Source: Prostheceraeus crozeri (lineage: Eukaryota > Platyhelminthes > Polycladida > Euryleptidae). From it: a stretch of DNA of 64,000 nucleotides. The notes beneath the pieces were generated by a model. That model made no database searches, was not told where the DNA came from, and saw only the letters and a list, made by a program, of their open reading frames with translations. Within the stretch, counting starts at the first letter, position 1, and each line of letters opens with the position of its first letter. Position numbers and translations under genes: made by a program. The stretch covers positions 1-64,000 of the forward strand of contig CAJQUW010001761.1 in NCBI GenBank assembly GCA_907163375.1, read 5' to 3'. Below are positions 48,668 to 59,530 of this stretch, piece after piece.

Positions 48668-48869
48668 TAATAAAACTTACTTGAACACGTTTAGCGGACA
48701 TAGACCAAATTTCATCGGGAAGAAAATACAGTTAGTGTACCAAAATACGTCCATCATTAAAAATTGACAAACTTCACCGTTTTCTCAGCGACGAAAGAAA
48801 TCTGGTGAGCTTCTTAGTTTTTTTCTTGCTGAGACTTTGTCTATGTTTATTCAAGACGTGCTGCATCCT

Positions 48870-49738
48870 TCAATTTCCGTTCTATATTGTGCGTAATTGA
48901 ACTATGGTACAATGTCGAAAAAGGAAGGCAACAATGCATCCCGTAATGATGGTATCTCTATCTATGCATGTGAAAGACATTTCTGCTAAAAAAAAAATTA
49001 ATCAAAAAATAAATTTCTGCTGTGAAAGACAAAGCTGCGAAAAAGTCTAGCAAGGCGAAGGCCCCGAAGACTGACAAGAAACGCAAGCGCAAGCGTAAGG
49101 AGAGCTATGCCATCTACATCTACAAAGTGCTCCGACAGGTGCACCCCGATACTGGCATCTCCAGCAAGGCCATGTCCATCATGAACAGCTTCGTAAACGA
49201 CATCTTCGAGCGAATTGCCAACGAGAGCAGCCGACTTGCTCACTACAACAAGAAGTCGACCGTCTCCAGTCGGGAAATTCAAACCGCTGTTCGCCTTTTG
49301 TTGCCTGGTGAACTGGCCAAGCACGCCGTCAGTGAAGGTACCAAGGCCGTCACCAAGTACACTGGCTCCAAGTAAATACCGTTGCTTCTGTGAACGCTCA
49401 ATCTCAATCAGCGTATATCTACATGTGTATTCATAGCATTGCTGCCTGCTTTTTTCCTACATTGCTGCCCAGTTCATTTCAATTACGCACAATATTATTA
49501 ACATAGCTTTTTTCGGACAACAATGTAGGACATTTTTTGGCGCTTGCGCGCCCTCAAAAATCCATGTTAATGTTATATTGCCGCTCTATATTACCGTTCC
49601 ATATAACCGCTCTACATTGCTTCAAAAGACATCTTTCAATGTCCTTCATCGTTCTATATCACAAAATATGGCACTTTTTCATTGCGATGATCAACATAGA
49701 CAAGCGTTCGATAATACTACATGTATAGTATGAGTGGG
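48870..49738 (+). mobile_element. Inverted-repeat insertion carrying H2B, unit B only
   Basis: Unit A has about 130 unrelated bases at this place (20820-20945). Flanking the H2B frame are inverted arms. 48884-48901 (ATATTGTGCGTAATTGAA) is the exact complement of 49478-49495, and imperfect pairing continues inward for another ~35 bases (CAATGT.GAAAAA..AGGCA.CAATGC on one side). The arms thus extend to about 48937 and 49437. Right of the second arm are a GC-rich mini-palindrome (GGCGCTTGCGCGCC) and three ~14-base tandem units (ATTACCGTTCCAT-like). No transposase is present. It looks like a non-autonomous element that captured a histone gene, or a histone retrocopy inside a foldback. Confidence 0.6.
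49022..49375 (+). CDS. Histone H2B-like, no ATG start (probable captured copy)
   Basis: 117 codons, continuous to TAA. A basic tail ([20 protein letters not shown]) leads into the whole H2B histone fold, from [20 protein letters not shown] through [20 protein letters not shown] to AVTKYTGSK. The tail keeps the lysine equivalent to the ubiquitylation site near the C-terminus. H2B pairs with H2A in nucleosomes. Odd points: the frame opens with GTG; a TAA lies four codons upstream; no in-frame ATG precedes the tail; and GTGAAAGAC and ATTTCTGCT occur twice around an A-rich run at 48969-49030, suggesting a scrambled 5' end. No histone 3' stem-loop was seen downstream. Base composition is visibly GC-richer than the flanks. 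Changes such as the final GSK instead of SSK are mild, so it is young or constrained. Confidence 0.8.
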   Translation: MKDKAAKKSSKAKAPKTDKKRKRKRKESYAIYIYKVLRQVHPDTGISSKAMSIMNSFVNDIFERIANESSRLAHYNKKSTVSSREIQTAVRLLLPGELAKHAVSEGTKAVTKYTGSK

Positions 49739-50250
49739 CCTACTGTTAAGCGCACAGTTAATTTGCCCACAACGAAGATATCGGAAAATTTCTATTCATT
49801 AGAAGATAGAAGCAGGGATATCTATGAATAATATGATATGATGATTCTATGTGATGTCATTCATAGACATGCCTGATAGAAGCTACCAGATGTTTTTGAC
49901 TTCATCACAGATATATCCAGTTTCTAAATTTTATACGAGTTTGCATCCTCGACTGTCTTCAGGACATCAGAGGACATGCTTACTATAAGCGATGTCATCC
50001 AACTTTGAAAAAGGTCTTCCTCTTAACTCACATTCATTCTTTTCTCTGTCAGTATAGGCACGTCTCGTCGGAAATTTGTCCCTCAGTCTTTTTTTACTTT
50101 CATGACCTCTTGTGTAGGATTCAATTCGACTGGTCAAGCGTGTGCTCCACCTATTGCGCGCGTCTGTTCTACCTATGCTGACAGTCCACTTTCACACTGT
50201 AATATATACATGTAGATGTCCAGCCACTTGTAATATGTCTCTCATAGGAG

Positions 50251-50601
50251 CTACATGGCATATCTAATGCCAAGCTTTGTAGTCAGTAGGCCTACTTTTT
50301 GAAACAACATAAAGCGGAAAGCCGCAAAACATAAACCAAGCATAAAGCAACAATTTCTCCTTATTGACTTGTTCGTGTTTTGCTTCCTCACAGTCAGGCC
50401 TACTCTCAGATAAACTTTCCTATATTTTATGAGATGTAATTCAATGTCATCAAGCAAGTGTACAATTCCTGACGAAAGACGGTGATAAGTCCCTCTGATA
50501 CAGACTTTGTTAGATGCAAGGTCATGTGTCGGCCAATATTTGGGACCGTCTATAATTCTGCTTTGAATCAGAATATTGCAAAAAAACATTTGCATTAACA
50601 T
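50251..50601 (-). CDS. 116-aa hypothetical ORF, divergent to GPCR B
   Basis: Counterpart of 21807-22163. Relative to that copy it has a 6-base deletion that keeps the frame (RPIRGT becomes IRGT) and Pro-to-Leu, Met-to-Ile and Thr-to-Ala changes. It lies upstream of GPCR B on the opposite strand. Same doubts as for copy A. Confidence 0.25.
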   Translation of the reverse strand: MLMQMFFCNILIQSRIIDGPKYWPTHDLASNKVCIRGTYHRLSSGIVHLLDDIELHLIKYRKVYLRVGLTVRKQNTNKSIRRNCCFMLGLCFAAFRFMLFQKVGLLTTKLGIRYAM

Positions 50602-51622
50602 TGAGTAAACAATATCTTCATATACAATTTGCGAGGAACATGATGTAACACAGATATGACTGCAATGAGAATGAGAGGAGGGTAAAACCTTATAGATAAG
50701 TCTAATAAATTCAATGATTTAGTCAAGCCAGCAGATTCTCTTTAATTGATTGTAAATCGCATATCTATATTTTTTTGTTTTATATATATTCCTAATTTTT
50801 CGAAATTCAATCCTGATGCTTAATTAATTAATGTTAATTTGAGGATCGGCCACAAAGAATATGCATAGTGATAAATATCAATTTATAAGAAACATGAAAA
50901 ATTCGCATGATTTACATCTCACCTGTAAAGGAGCAAAAACTTAAAGATTTGGAGAAATCCAAAATTGTGGATGATCCTCGAGAGAAATCATTTGTTAGAT
51001 TCTTTCGGTGGACCGTTTAGTAGGTTCGTATAGCTCAACTGAGACTGCGTCGATGGCGGTCGGTTAAATAACAGCATTTGAATACTTTTTAATTCTAATT
51101 GTTGGCCAGACTTGATACTTTGCAAAATCAATATTGATATGTAAATGTTCAGTGTAATAAAACGAAGTCTAATCAGATCAATTCTAATGATTGTCCCTAA
51201 TTTCGCTGGCCAGTGTTGTAATCGCAGCTATAAATTTAATTTCGGTTGACTTTAAGAAATGATCAGTAAATGGATACCGAACCTGTAACCAAATTCGATG
51301 TCCATAGGTTGGACTCGGTCAAGAAATCAACCGTGTCTCTAGTCTTGATCATAGCATAGCAAATACATGTGAATAATGGGAATTTCTAAAAATCTAATAG
51401 GAATATATGAATTACAGAACCATGCCAAAATTATCCATCGCGATGAAAAATCAGGATTAATTCCATACATGAAATTGATATGCAGGAATACTGAAATGGT
51501 CAATAATTGATGTAAATATTTATCAGAATTATGGAAGAAAGTTAATATTTAGCATTGAGAAGGGAAGGAGGTGATAAGATTGTTGATTTTGGCATTATGA
51601 AATCTTCATTTGATTGTAGAAT

Positions 51623-51688
51623 TGATTTCTCGTTCCCTGATTGGCTGTACAATGCAATAAGAGATGACACACTCCGAAAGTATCAGAA
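51623..51688 (+). promoter_or_regulatory. Possible proximal promoter and 5' UTR of GPCR B
   Basis: Same inverted CCAAT box and AT-rich element as copy A, unchanged over these bases. No TATA consensus. Confidence 0.25.
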
Positions 51689-52096
51689 ATGGCTGCTCTC
51701 AAGTTGTTCAATCTAACGGATTGTGAAAATAATTCCATTATTACTCCATTCAACAATTATTCTTCATGGTTTCCGACTGTTTATTTATTCTGTGTTATCG
51801 TTAGCCTTGTTGTGGTCATCGTCGGACTGATCGGAAATGTCCTCAATATGCTGGTCCTCTTCCAGCTTCGCACATCATTGCATTATCGGCTCATGCTGGT
51901 TATGGCTGCATTTGATTTCCTCAGACTGGTGGGCAATTTTGTTGACTTCATATTTCATCTTCTGGAAGGGATGATCGATAACTTGGATCGTGATGGAGTT
52001 GAAGGCATAGCCTACGTCCATGGATTAGTCTTGGTGGCCAAGCACACCGGCTCCAATGCGAGCATTTATGTGCTTGGTTTTCTCTCTGTCCTGCAG
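51689..52096 (+). CDS. Rhodopsin-class GPCR, copy B, exon 1
   Basis: 136 codons ending at the same donor (CTGCAG then GTGAGC) as copy A. Three bases differ from A over 408. D8 becomes N8, creating an extra N-glycosylation sequon (N-L-T). P65 in the first intracellular loop becomes H65. One Leu codon change is silent. All receptor landmarks match copy A, including His at the TM3 disulfide position and the absence of DRY. Confidence 0.88.
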
Positions 52097-53152
52097 GTGA
52101 GCTTAAGTTATTTCTTTGTCTTTTGCATTCTCCCAACATTGTGATACAGCTAGGGTTGGCACGAAATATTTCGCGAAGTTTATTTTTTATTTCATCCGAA
52201 GTTTATCAAAGTTTATTTTTTTACGAGTGAAATGTCGGTTTTCTTATGCACTGACATCATATCGAAGTTTTGCTTGTGAACTGTATACTTTAATTTATCA
52301 TTTAAGAATTAATCACTACTTTAAAGGCTGTGATAAGTAGGTGATCATCAGTGAACTAACTGATTTTTCTTGACCAGCCAATCAAGTCAAAACAAAAGCA
52401 TATCCCGGTTACCATGAATACGGTTGCGGAAATAAGACTGCTGCAACGTTCGCAATTGTTTTATTTGTCGTTCAAGTAACTTATGATTCGATGAGTAAAC
52501 GATTTATCATTTGATTATTCCGCTCTATAATGTGCAGTGCATACATAGCAGAGGACCGTCATTATTTGGTAGTCCGTAAAGATTTTCGGTAAAGAGCTTA
52601 TTTGAGTCACAATCACAACTCACAATGTGCTTCAAGCATTTGTGATCAAATTATGTGTGTATAAGATGTAGTACATTTGAATTGGATGTTGTGTTGTGGC
52701 GCGTGGTAATGTCGTAGCTGGCACCATCAAAGGGGTATGGGGTGCGTCAACAGACCAGAAGGGCCAAATTTTCACGTTGTAACAAACAATATTCAATAGG
52801 GAGGCGGAAATGAGTTTTCATAAAACTCCAAGGCGCTAAGTAAATGTTAATAGTCAGCCTGTTCATTTATTTATTATTTGAGAACCCACAATGCTCGTAA
52901 TTTCTCAGCTTTGGAGTTGCAGTCAACACGTGGCTTACAGTAACAGATAACAATTTTGAATAATTTTAACTTGAATAGCTTGTACTTTCTAGAATGTGTT
53001 TTAGCCATATATAGTCATATGCCTATATAGGCCAAAAATTCAACGTATGCGTAGATATTTATAGTAAATGGTGTATGGTCAGCTGAGTATATTATGACAT
53101 CAGCATAAAAGCTGTAGTCTACAAAGTACGCTATATAGAAAGAACTTTCTAC

Positions 53153-53782
53153 CTGAATTCAATCTTTAGTCCTTGCATTAGAATCATGTTGATAAATAGA
53201 TTAATCTCATTGCATTGGATGCGATCTCATTTTATCAATCTACATGTATGCTAAAAATTACAAAAACCCGTTTGACTGGAGAAGTAGATCGTGTATTAGT
53301 ATTAATTGAATGTAATTGAATAGGGCTATTCAAACGAAATGTGATATTTGAAAGTTTATAAATTATGGAATTATCAAAATGTTAAGAATGCTATTGCCTG
53401 TAATCCATTAATTCTACCAGCAATCGCACTCGTTGATTCAAAGTTCAAATATGCTAGTAGAGACAACATACTAAATCTAAAATCTCATCTACATGTGCGT
53501 GTACATGTACATGGAAGTCGAAATAGACTGTGGCTAATTATGCGCAAATTCATCCAGTATAATGAAAAAAAATTAAGCGGAAAGTGTTGAGATGGTGGAC
53601 TTCTGCGTCAGTGGCGAAATGGGAGTGGAACCAGAATTGGTGCAGGAATATGGGGTAACGGTGTTTCTATTTTTATCAATGATTCTGAATAAACAGCTCC
53701 TACTACTACAAGAGAAAGTGTGACATATTTGGCTCTATTCGATTGCACCATGAAAACATAGTATACAGTGAGACACATGACT
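53153..53782. other. Block present only in unit B, no family recognised
   Basis: Unit A joins AAGAACTTCATACCT to CGAGGATACATGTAGGCG at about 24710 without it. No terminal repeats, target duplication or coding motif were found. The frame 53348-53590 shows no family. Confidence 0.45.
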
Positions 53783-54330
53783 TCCCTCAAGGATACATGT
53801 AGGCGTCTACTGTAAGCTCAGTATCAAAATCGTGTGCTTGATTCCATTGCAATATAAATCGAGCGGAATCGACTAATTGCGACTGCTCCTGAAATGTCTT
53901 ATTTATCCATAATCATTAAAATAATCATAATCATCAATTTATCACTAGAACATAAACTAAAATAATTTTATGTTTATCACTTACAAAGGAGAGAAAGCAG
54001 GTTTTCATTTGTTAGGATGACTAATTGTCTCCATTGCCTTCTTGCAAGGACAAAACGTTTTGCTAAGTCTTTCATAAGGTTCTGTAAATAATTTTAATCC
54101 TTTACTTTTCTAAAGCCTGCATTTTCAGTGTGACCTCTTTCGTCTTACAAGTATGAAGCCCCATTGTAATGGCATCTCAACTGTTGTCATTCGTACTGTA
54201 CTCACCGAATCTATGATGGCGAGGCAATAAAGTCTTTATTATTTTTATCGCTCTGTCCAATAAAAGCAAAATCAAACGAGGGGCTTTGTACAAAACTGTA
54301 TTTGGTTAGAATGTTTATGACTATACAAAA

Positions 54331-54440
54331 TGGGGATCCCGGGCTTGGAGACCGTGACTGACCAGCGACATCGTCCTAGTCCCGGGAACAGACTCAGTCC
54401 TGATTTTTTTCACAAGCCCGGGCCCAACCCCGGGCTTACG
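54331..54440. repeat. CCCGGG-rich palindromic cluster, intron of GPCR B
   Basis: Counterpart of 25253-25365. All four CCCGGG hexamers and the CCCGGGCTTG/CAAGCCCGGG pairing are kept, although spacer bases between them changed. Confidence 0.45.
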
Positions 54441-55223
54441 ACCCTACGAGCAACCATAAGAATGCTTTCGACGCATTAATTGGATTGCGATTATCAGTAG
54501 TAATGTACAAACGTGATCTATGAATCGGAAAAAAATCTTGGAAAGTTAATTTTATGGATAAGAACGTGGTAATTTCGCCTTTGAAGATAAAAAGAATTTA
54601 AAATTCAACATAAAACTCTTATACAAACCTATTGAAATGAATAAAATGTCACTTACGTATTAAACAGGCATTACAAGAATTAATGATGGAGAAAAGGTGC
54701 AAATACAAAAATTTATACTGACATTGACATAAAAATCATGGCATTAGCAACTATATAAAAAATTATAAGTTGCTGAAGACGTCACTTAAATACCGCATAC
54801 ACAGCAGGCAACGTATACGGCTCTTAATGCGACATGTAGGCTGACGCGCAAGGGGAGGTAGAGAGGGAGAGAGTGCATCGATTCCATTGACAGCTGAGTC
54901 GATGAATAATGAGGATTCGCGTCAATAAACAATACAAAGGGCTTCTTTGAGCGGTTTTCAGTTCAACTTTTCATGATTTTTATTGCTTACTGTCATTATG
55001 CAGAATGACCTTCGAAATCAAGAAATTACGTTACAACATATTATGTTAGGGCATAACTTGATTTATGCTTGATTTCTGATTCGAATGAACCATAAAGAAA
55101 TAATAACTGCCCGGTTGAGAGTCACTGCGACAAAGTGCTTCTTGTGTCTCATTTTGGGATCCATAATTTAGCTATGAAAAAGGAGTTTATTGACGGTATC
55201 TGCTTAGTACAAAAATTAATTGG

Positions 55224-55470
55224 TTATAAGTAGCACCGCTGTCCATAATCAGGATCGTCTTGCATGAAATGACACGTCAACAGTGCAGTGGCGACAACAG
55301 TGAGCGATCTTCCAGTCATGACAAATAACCACAGAGATAGCAAATAAGCAGCAAATCGTATGGCAATGTACACAGCACCACTAATTACACACAGAAAGTG
55401 TAGGATGTCAATACTAATGCTGACTACTGAGATAACCCACGCCAAACACCAACTTGATATATCACGCGTC
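55224..55470 (-). other. Hydrophobic minus-strand frame in GPCR B intron
   Basis: Counterpart of 26162-26400, with one residue change (Leu to Phe) in the TM3-like part. It then shifts frame and ends in an unrelated tail. Confidence 0.22.
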
Positions 55471-55940
55471 TCCGCAGTAAATTATGCACTGCAAGTCTAA
55501 ATAAAGTCAAAAAATAGAAATATGAACCGAGATATAAAAAATCAATGTTGTACAATTACATACGCTACAGCTGTATAAGTTGCCATAATATTTGGAAGAC
55601 GGTAACTTGCAGTTTCTTACGGAAATTTATGCGGTAACCTACGGCATATTATAGGTCTGACTGGTCAACAACGTGAATAGCCGTTTCAGCTGAAACATTG
55701 CTATTTCAACAGGATAATGTCAAACCAAAGTGCAGCATTAGTAGCATCAAGAGCAATTTGTCGTTTCAAGCGAAGCATTACCGATTAGGCATTCGGCTTT
55801 GTCAATTCAACAGCATAATGACGGATCAAGTGCGCAATTTGTATCGAATTGAACGAAATTCTCCGCTCACCTAGAATGTCAATGACAGGCGCATATAAAG
55901 AAGCCAAATCAAATGCAGCATTACCGAAAGTTTGCAAATT

Positions 55941-56384
55941 ATGACCGCGCGCCGACAGAGGATTTCAACCGAGGATCGCGAGCGCTTGATTGCGACAGAT
56001 GCACGAGGTGACGACTACGTCGACCTTGCTCGACATCTTGGGATAAATAGGAGTACCGCTTACTCCATTGTCCGACGGTCGATGGAAAAACCTCGTCTAA
56101 ATTCGTGGGGCGGAAGACGACATGCGAAGCTGGATGACGAAATGCGAAGAATGCTGCGTGAGATCGTCGAGGAGCATCCAGCTTTTACGGTCGACCAAAT
56201 CAACCGTGAACTGCGAAGTAGACTTCTTCATAAGCCGCACGTTCAGCGCACAACTGTCAACTCCGCCCTTATTGGTCAACTTCTCTTCCTTAAGAAGTTG
56301 GAAGATGCGCCCGTTGAAAGGAACGAGGAGAGGATAAAAGAAGATCGAAGATACTTCGCTGATACTTCGCCAACTGGTTGTTGA
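55941..56384 (+). pseudogene. Tc1/IS630-like transposase, DNA-binding half
   Basis: From ATG: MTARRQRISTEDRERLIATD, then LARHLGINRSTAYSIVRR (helix-turn-helix), RGGRR-like GGRRHAKLDDEM, and EHPAFTVDQINRELRSRL followed by QRTTVNSAL (second helix-turn-helix). This is the paired-type DNA-binding region of Tc1-like transposases common in marine invertebrates. The frame stops after DTSPTGC, just where the DDE domain should begin. Confidence 0.75.
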
Positions 56385-56395
56385 ATGACGGTGTT

Positions 56396-56600
56396 TTAAA
56401 GCAGCTCTTAAACGTGAACTGGAGAACGCTCGTACAAACCGTCTGGCTGTGACTCACGATGAGCGAATGGTGACTCTGGGTGGCTTAATTGAAGCCAATA
56501 TGAGTGCAATACGTGTACAACCTCCTACGGCTCCGGCGTGGTTTCGCAGAATGCAGTCGTACACTCCTGCCTGTCTTCAGAATGACGATATTCTTATGTA
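56396..56600 (+). pseudogene. Same transposase, C-terminal end
   Basis: Open frame ALKRELENARTNRLAVTHDE and, later, WFRRMQSYTPACLQNDDILM then stop. The W-x-R-x-x-x-x-Y-x-P-A-C-L ending fits the tail of this Tc1-like group. Together with 55941-56384 it shows that about 200 residues holding all three catalytic acidic residues have been deleted. Confidence 0.6.
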
Positions 56601-56699
56601 ACTCCTTTCGTTAATTTTGCAAATAATATGTGATTTCAATGGAATATGATAATTTCTTTTCCTTTCCCCATTTAGAATGATTTTTGTTTACAACTTTTA

Positions 56700-56752
56700 G
56701 AATATATATATATATAGTATATACAGTATCTATATAAATATATTGTTTACTC
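56700..56752. repeat. AT-rich microsatellite
   Basis: Mainly (AT)n with interruptions, inside the Tc1-like element. Confidence 0.7.
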
Positions 56753-57499
56753 TAATCAGTGCTATTGCGGTAGCCATAAATTGGGTTAACAGAGTAAACA
56801 AACTTCTGAATCACTCTTCTTAGAAGAACGTATGAGTACCAGTCTGCGTATGGGGGCTTACATGTAGGCTCACATTATGTTTATGCAAATAATTGGTTAA
56901 CTAACTTTTTGAATTTCACTTCAAGCGTTTTTGGGTAACGTTTCTTTCAAATACTGCGAAATTCATTTTAGGGTAATTTAGGTATTTTCATTTTTATGCA
57001 AATTGTCGTCAATGCTGCAGTTGATTCGGCAAAGTGACACCATCTGCAAATTAAATCGGCAATGCTTCTCTTGATTCGACAATGCTTCATTCCATTTGAC
57101 ATTTGTCAGCATATAGAGCGCAATCACCGGCAATGACGAACTTGAAACGGCAATGTTGCAAGAAGAACAACATAATGCAACTTGATTCGGCATTTTCAAT
57201 CTTGAAATGGCAAGTGTTGATATAATGAATTGAGTTTTAAGTGTCGCACTGTAATAAGCGCAAAGCCAAAGATTTAGGGCCTAGAATTATTTTCCCAAAG
57301 CAAATGACCACTAACGCATATTTCATATTTAGATTATCACATGCATTACATTCATGTATGACATATTTTACTATATTTATTAAACAGGTGCCGAATTTAC
57401 ATGCTACGCCAAACTAGTGTTGAGGTAACAGTATTCAGTATTGCCCATTCAACCATATATTCAAATGCGGAATCCTGATATGTCATATGTCTTATTCAT

Positions 57500-57682
57500 A
57501 TGTATACATATTGTATTCATGCATATGGCGACAATCAGTTTGGGTTTCGTCCTGGTTACTCCACTGTTCATGCCTATATAAAAATACATGATTATATTAT
57601 ATCTACGATGGACAATCTTGATAATATTGGTGTTGTTGTGATATCGTTTGACATGGCGAAAGCATTTGACAAACTCAATTAA
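57500..57682 (+). pseudogene. LINE reverse transcriptase fragment
   Basis: The frame reads QFGFRPGYSTVHA and ends VVVISFDMAKAFDKLN. These are the conserved reverse transcriptase blocks around Q-x-G-F-R-x-G-x-S-T and the F-D-x-x-K-A-F-D motif that carries the first catalytic Asp. Only about 55 residues remain, then a TTA microsatellite (57700-57722). It is a dead fragment of a non-LTR element. Confidence 0.75.
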
Positions 57683-57699
57683 ATATAGTTAAATATAGA

Positions 57700-57722
57700 A
57701 TTTATTATTATTATTATTATTA
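57700..57722. repeat. (TTA)n microsatellite
   Basis: About seven units directly after the LINE scrap; it may be the element's simple-repeat tail or a separate tract. Confidence 0.7.
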
Positions 57723-58282
57723 TAAATCTATTTCCATATTTCTATGTATATCTTATGAAATTGATTGATTTTTATTGATTTGAAATATACACCTCCTATC
57801 CTATCTTATACATATTGTATATGTCATATTTCATATGTCTCTGTCTCTGGCATCTCTTGTCTAGTCTCCGTTTGTAGAATGTTACACCTATTTATATGAA
57901 AGGTAAAAAAAACATCCAAATATGATTTTTCTGAAGATTTTTCTTTTTAAATGATTAAGAAAACAATATTGCGCTGTTTATTACCTACGGTTCCTTTTTT
58001 CAAAATGAAATGCATGTACTCGTATCATAATAGCGCATGAAGCACTCATGCGCACTCGTGGGGACGGCGCACCTCATTTGCTGCAATTATGCAGGCCTGC
58101 TTCAACAAACCAGAATAAGAAATCTAAGTCAGGCCGGGTCAAGAAATCGATATTCGAGACGACGAAAGCGACGTCCAATTGTGATTGATTGCACGATTGC
58201 GGTGAATAGCGCTAACCCACATTCATCTTCGAAACTTTTCATTTCCATGTGTTTTCATTATCGGACGAACTTTTCGGTTTTG

Positions 58283-58651
58283 ATGGCTTCAGGTGATTCC
58301 GAAATTACAATGCAAGAAAAGGTATTTCTGGCTAGTGCAGGAATTACTTACGACAGTGCTACCAGAGCGATAAAAGAGTACGAAGAAAGATTCCATCGTA
58401 AAGCGCCTGGTCGAACAACAGTTCAGTATTGGAAAGATCAACTATGGACAGAGGGACAGAGACTATGGACAGAGAGGTGTGCATCCAAGAAGAAGGACGT
58501 CATATTGAACACAAAGTGTAATACGTGTATTCATTTATTTTTTCAATGCTTGACCAAACAAATAGAATTTTTATTCATTAAAATCTTTTACAATTTTAAA
58601 AATAGGCAAAGGATTTGGTGTAATACGTGTACTAATTCTTTAATCATTTGA
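58283..58651 (+). CDS. Small helix-turn-helix-like ORF, copy B
   Basis: Counterpart of 26560-26859. The frame is open upstream of the ATG to 58037, but that part belongs to DNA absent from unit A, so the MASGDSEI start is preferred. The ERFHRKAPGRTTVQYWK core is unchanged. The 3' end is extended by an indel near 58570. Probably a transposase-derived stub. Confidence 0.35.
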   Translation: MASGDSEITMQEKVFLASAGITYDSATRAIKEYEERFHRKAPGRTTVQYWKDQLWTEGQRLWTERCASKKKDVILNTKCNTCIHLFFQCLTKQIEFLFIKIFYNFKNRQRIWCNTCTNSLII

Positions 58652-59530
58652 GAGACTTCAGAAAAAATCACCATTTAAAAAATATTTTTTCCTTTCACAT
58701 GAATAGTTGCAACTTTCTGCAAACGGAGACAAGGCAGAAGCAACAAGAAACAGATACAGAAACAGAGATAGAGACATATGAAACACCCTGTACATGTATT
58801 ATGGGTAGAAAATGGCATCATAAACGAAAAAGAAATTTATGAAACCATCAGGAAAAATGCGCACGCGACTACCTAAAACAACAAATCTGATTAATACAAG
58901 TTCATTATCAATATGATGCGCATGTTGTTTATTGACTATCTGCGCACTGACTAATTGACGGATGGTAGTGACTATTGACTATTTCCTCAGAGGATCGCTA
59001 TTGCTGATTCATTCACAGCAACAGTGTTGCGGCCATTTTTTTCAATTGCGCACAGACTGTACGCTATTGCTGCGTAAGTTACTGCTTTGTCAGCCTCCGA
59101 TTATGACTGAACTCCTGTTAACGGCATGGCTTCTTCAATTGCAAGCTCAGTCTCAGCAGACTTTGTAGGTTGAATAAGACGCGCCGCTGCTTGATGCTGT
59201 TTTTGGCGAGACTGAAAGTGATACCCTACTTGTGACACCCAACTTAGTTAATCTGAAATTCACTTCCATCATTACTTATTTTTAATGTCGCAGTTAAATG
59301 TCAGTCTACAAAGCTTTTCGACAGTCACCGGTGATCATCGCTAGGCATAAGAGAAGGAATGAGAATAAATTGTTTTGACTCAGCCACTTGAAAATCAGTC
59401 GAGGTTTTGCTCGTACGCATGCCTGATGCATATTTCACGACGTCGTGAGATATTAACTGATGATGAGTTCCTACTTTCTTTTGAGAAAATGAGTAGGTAC
59501 AAAACGTCTTGCTAAAAACATTTAGGCAAC

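Larger units (their letters stand above)
55674..57212 (+). mobile_element. Tc1-like DNA transposon, internally deleted
   Basis: Lies in the 55618-58261 block absent from unit A. The ends carry many diverged copies of a short motif: TTGAAACGGCAATG or TTGATTCGGCAATG on the right, and its complement (CATTGC..TTTCAA) on the left. The extreme ends look like imperfect terminal inverted repeats (TAGCCGTTTCAGCTGAAAC versus TTGCCATTTCAAGATTGAA). Exact boundaries are uncertain. The transposase is split by loss of its catalytic middle. Confidence 0.65.

Noticed and set aside
52116-52340. 74-codon frame after GPCR B exon 1
   Set aside because: Read-through of intron sequence past the donor; not open in copy A.
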